6,566 nucleotides of DNA from an uncultured Eubacteriales bacterium (GTDB lineage Bacteria > Bacillota > Clostridia > Oscillospirales > Feifaniaceae): contig CABRXB010000067.1 of NCBI GenBank assembly GCA_902474785.1, positions 1 through 6,566 of the forward strand. Reading direction: 5' to 3'. The translations under genes were made by a program, and so were the position numbers. Under the pieces are notes generated by a model, which made no database searches, was not told where the DNA came from, and saw only the letters and a list, made by a program, of their open reading frames with translations. Below, piece by piece: positions 5,725 to 6,566 of this stretch (positions within the stretch are counted from its first letter, which is position 1; each line of letters starts with the position of its first letter).

Positions 5725-6402
5725 TTACGCGTCGGTCAGGCTTTGCAGATTGTTGAACACACGGTTGGTGTGGTCTACCGCCAGATGGCTTGCTAGCTCG
5801 GCATCGCCTGCGGCGATGGCGGCAAGCAGCTTGCGGTGCTCTTCCAGCATGAGGGTGGGCCGTCCGGGATTTGTCAGCGATTTGTGGCGCGCCATTTTGA
5901 TGAAGTTGTGAAAATTGCTCATCATGGAGCGCAGCGGACGGTTTTTGCCGGCTCTGCAAATGATGTCGTGAAAACGGGAGTCGAGTTCGAGCACCTTGTT
6001 GATATCGTCTTTGTTGACGTAAAACTCAGTGAGATTGACCGTCTCCTCCAGATCGGTGAGCTCGTCGGGGGTGATGCGCTCGGCGGCCAGCCGCGCGGCC
6101 AGCCCGTCAAGCGTGAGCTTGATGGTGTAGATGTCGTTGACATCCTGCTCGCTGATACCCAGCACAACGGCGCCCTTGTTGGGGATGCATTCGACAAGTC
6201 CTTCGAGCTCCAGCTGACACAACGCCTCGCGCAGCGGCGTGCGGCTGACGCCAAACTCCTCGCACAGATCTTTTTCCGTGAGGTTGGTGCCGGAAGGGTA
6301 TTTGCCGCTCAGAATATCCTGCTCAAGAGATTGAAACACACGGTTGCGCAGGTTGAGCTTGGCGCTGCTCGATTCCGATCTGTTTGGCATTCCGATAAAC
6401 AT
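5725..6402 (-). CDS. GntR-family transcriptional regulator, FadR subfamily (FCD domain)
   Basis: The 225-residue cytoplasmic protein has an N-terminal winged helix-turn-helix (about 18-82). It includes the typical GntR run LTEKDLCEEFGVSRTPLREAL (41-61 region) and the wing NKGAVV (75-80). An all-helical FCD domain (about 88-218) follows, with the usual metal or ligand residues Asp141-x3-His145 (DSRFH), His189 (EEHRKLL) and His211 (VDHTNR). From the family, it is a dimeric repressor whose binding is altered by a small organic acid or similar effector, commonly controlling carbon or amino-acid catabolism; the effector here cannot be told. ATG 6402 is chosen because AAGGA lies 8 bases upstream. 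Upstream in-frame codons to 6522 would run through the promoter. It has its own promoter and terminator. Its target may be a gene beyond 6566, itself, or less surely the activase genes. Confidence 0.92.
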   Translation of the reverse strand: MFIGMPNRSESSSAKLNLRNRVFQSLEQDILSGKYPSGTNLTEKDLCEEFGVSRTPLREALCQLELEGLVECIPNKGAVVLGISEQDVNDIYTIKLTLDGLAARLAAERITPDELTDLEETVNLTEFYVNKDDINKVLELDSRFHDIICRAGKNRPLRSMMSNFHNFIKMARHKSLTNPGRPTLMLEEHRKLLAAIAAGDAELASHLAVDHTNRVFNNLQSLTDA

Positions 6403-6427
6403 GGCGTCATTCCTTTCTAATCCAAAA

Positions 6428-6470
6428 GGGATTGTAATGGATCGGTTGTATACACATATCCTATAATCCC
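6428..6470. promoter_or_regulatory. Candidate GntR operator (autoregulation)
   Basis: The perfect 8-base palindrome TGTATACA (6447-6454) sits within TTGTATACAC, close to the TNGT-NN-ACNA pattern bound by many FadR-type GntR proteins. It is nearly co-centred with a wider imperfect inverted repeat, GGGATTGTA (6428-6436) against TATAATCCC (6462-6470). The site covers the expected start of transcription of the regulator gene, where bound protein would block the promoter. The repeats are seen directly; binding by this regulator is inferred. Confidence 0.5.
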
Positions 6471-6499
6471 ATTGTAACTCACTTCGGCACATTACACAA
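6471..6499 (-). promoter_or_regulatory. Promoter of the GntR gene
   Basis: On the minus strand a TTGTGT -35 box (6499-6494) and a TACAAT -10 box (6476-6471, five of six matching consensus) are separated by 17 bases. Transcription would begin near 6464, inside the palindromic region, giving a leader of about 60 bases. From 6500 to 6566 I see only AT-rich, gene-free sequence. Confidence 0.55.
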
Positions 6500-6566
6500 G
6501 AGTGAATTGAAAGAAAATCCATAATTTTTCGTTTTCACCAAAAATCGACCCGCATACGGATTCTGT

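Noticed and set aside
5342..5911. Plus-strand open frame of 189 codons
   Set aside because: Its second half is antisense to the conserved GntR gene, it spans that gene's terminator, and it shows no domain.

Overview
The window suggests a GC-rich, anaerobic Gram-positive bacterium of the class Clostridia. This is an inference from three things: strong AGGAG-type ribosome binding sites, AT-rich intergenic promoters next to GC-rich genes, and a large oxygen-sensitive type of activase protein common in gut clostridia. No RNA gene, CRISPR array, insertion sequence or phage gene was seen. Every gene I can support lies on the minus strand, so the description runs from high to low coordinates.

Layout in transcription order: (1) 6402-5725, a GntR-family regulator with an FCD ligand domain. 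It has a good sigma-A-type promoter, a palindromic candidate operator over the start of transcription, and a strong intrinsic terminator. (2) 5663-5038, about 630 bases with no convincing gene, holding a short direct repeat and possibly the start of a leader RNA. (3) 5037-4882, the leader of the transporter gene, with a terminator-like hairpin. (4) 4881-3709, a six-helix cation diffusion facilitator (CDF) metal exporter. Its transport-site residues (Asn-Asp/Asp-Asp) resemble manganese exporters, and it has two related C-terminal cytoplasmic domains. (5) 3708-3328, an AT-rich intergenic stretch holding a terminator, a promoter, a terminator-like leader hairpin and a ribosome binding site. (6) 3327-340, a 995-residue protein with two BcrAD/BadFG-type activator ATPase modules followed by a cysteine-rich COG3580/DUF2229-type region. 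(7) 376-1, the start of a COG3581-type protein that overlaps gene 6 by 37 bases and runs off the window.

Genes 6 and 7 together correspond to a single protein of about 1,400 residues in many clostridia (from family knowledge), here divided into two overlapping, probably translationally coupled genes. The architecture combines the ATP-driven electron-injecting activator of 2-hydroxyacyl-CoA dehydratases with domains related to the dehydratase itself. The substrate and physiological reaction of this fused class are, as far as I know, not established, so it is the most interesting biology here. The CDF transporter and the GntR regulator appear to be separate transcription units. A shared 8-base word just downstream of two -10 boxes is only a weak hint that the GntR protein might also act on the activase gene.
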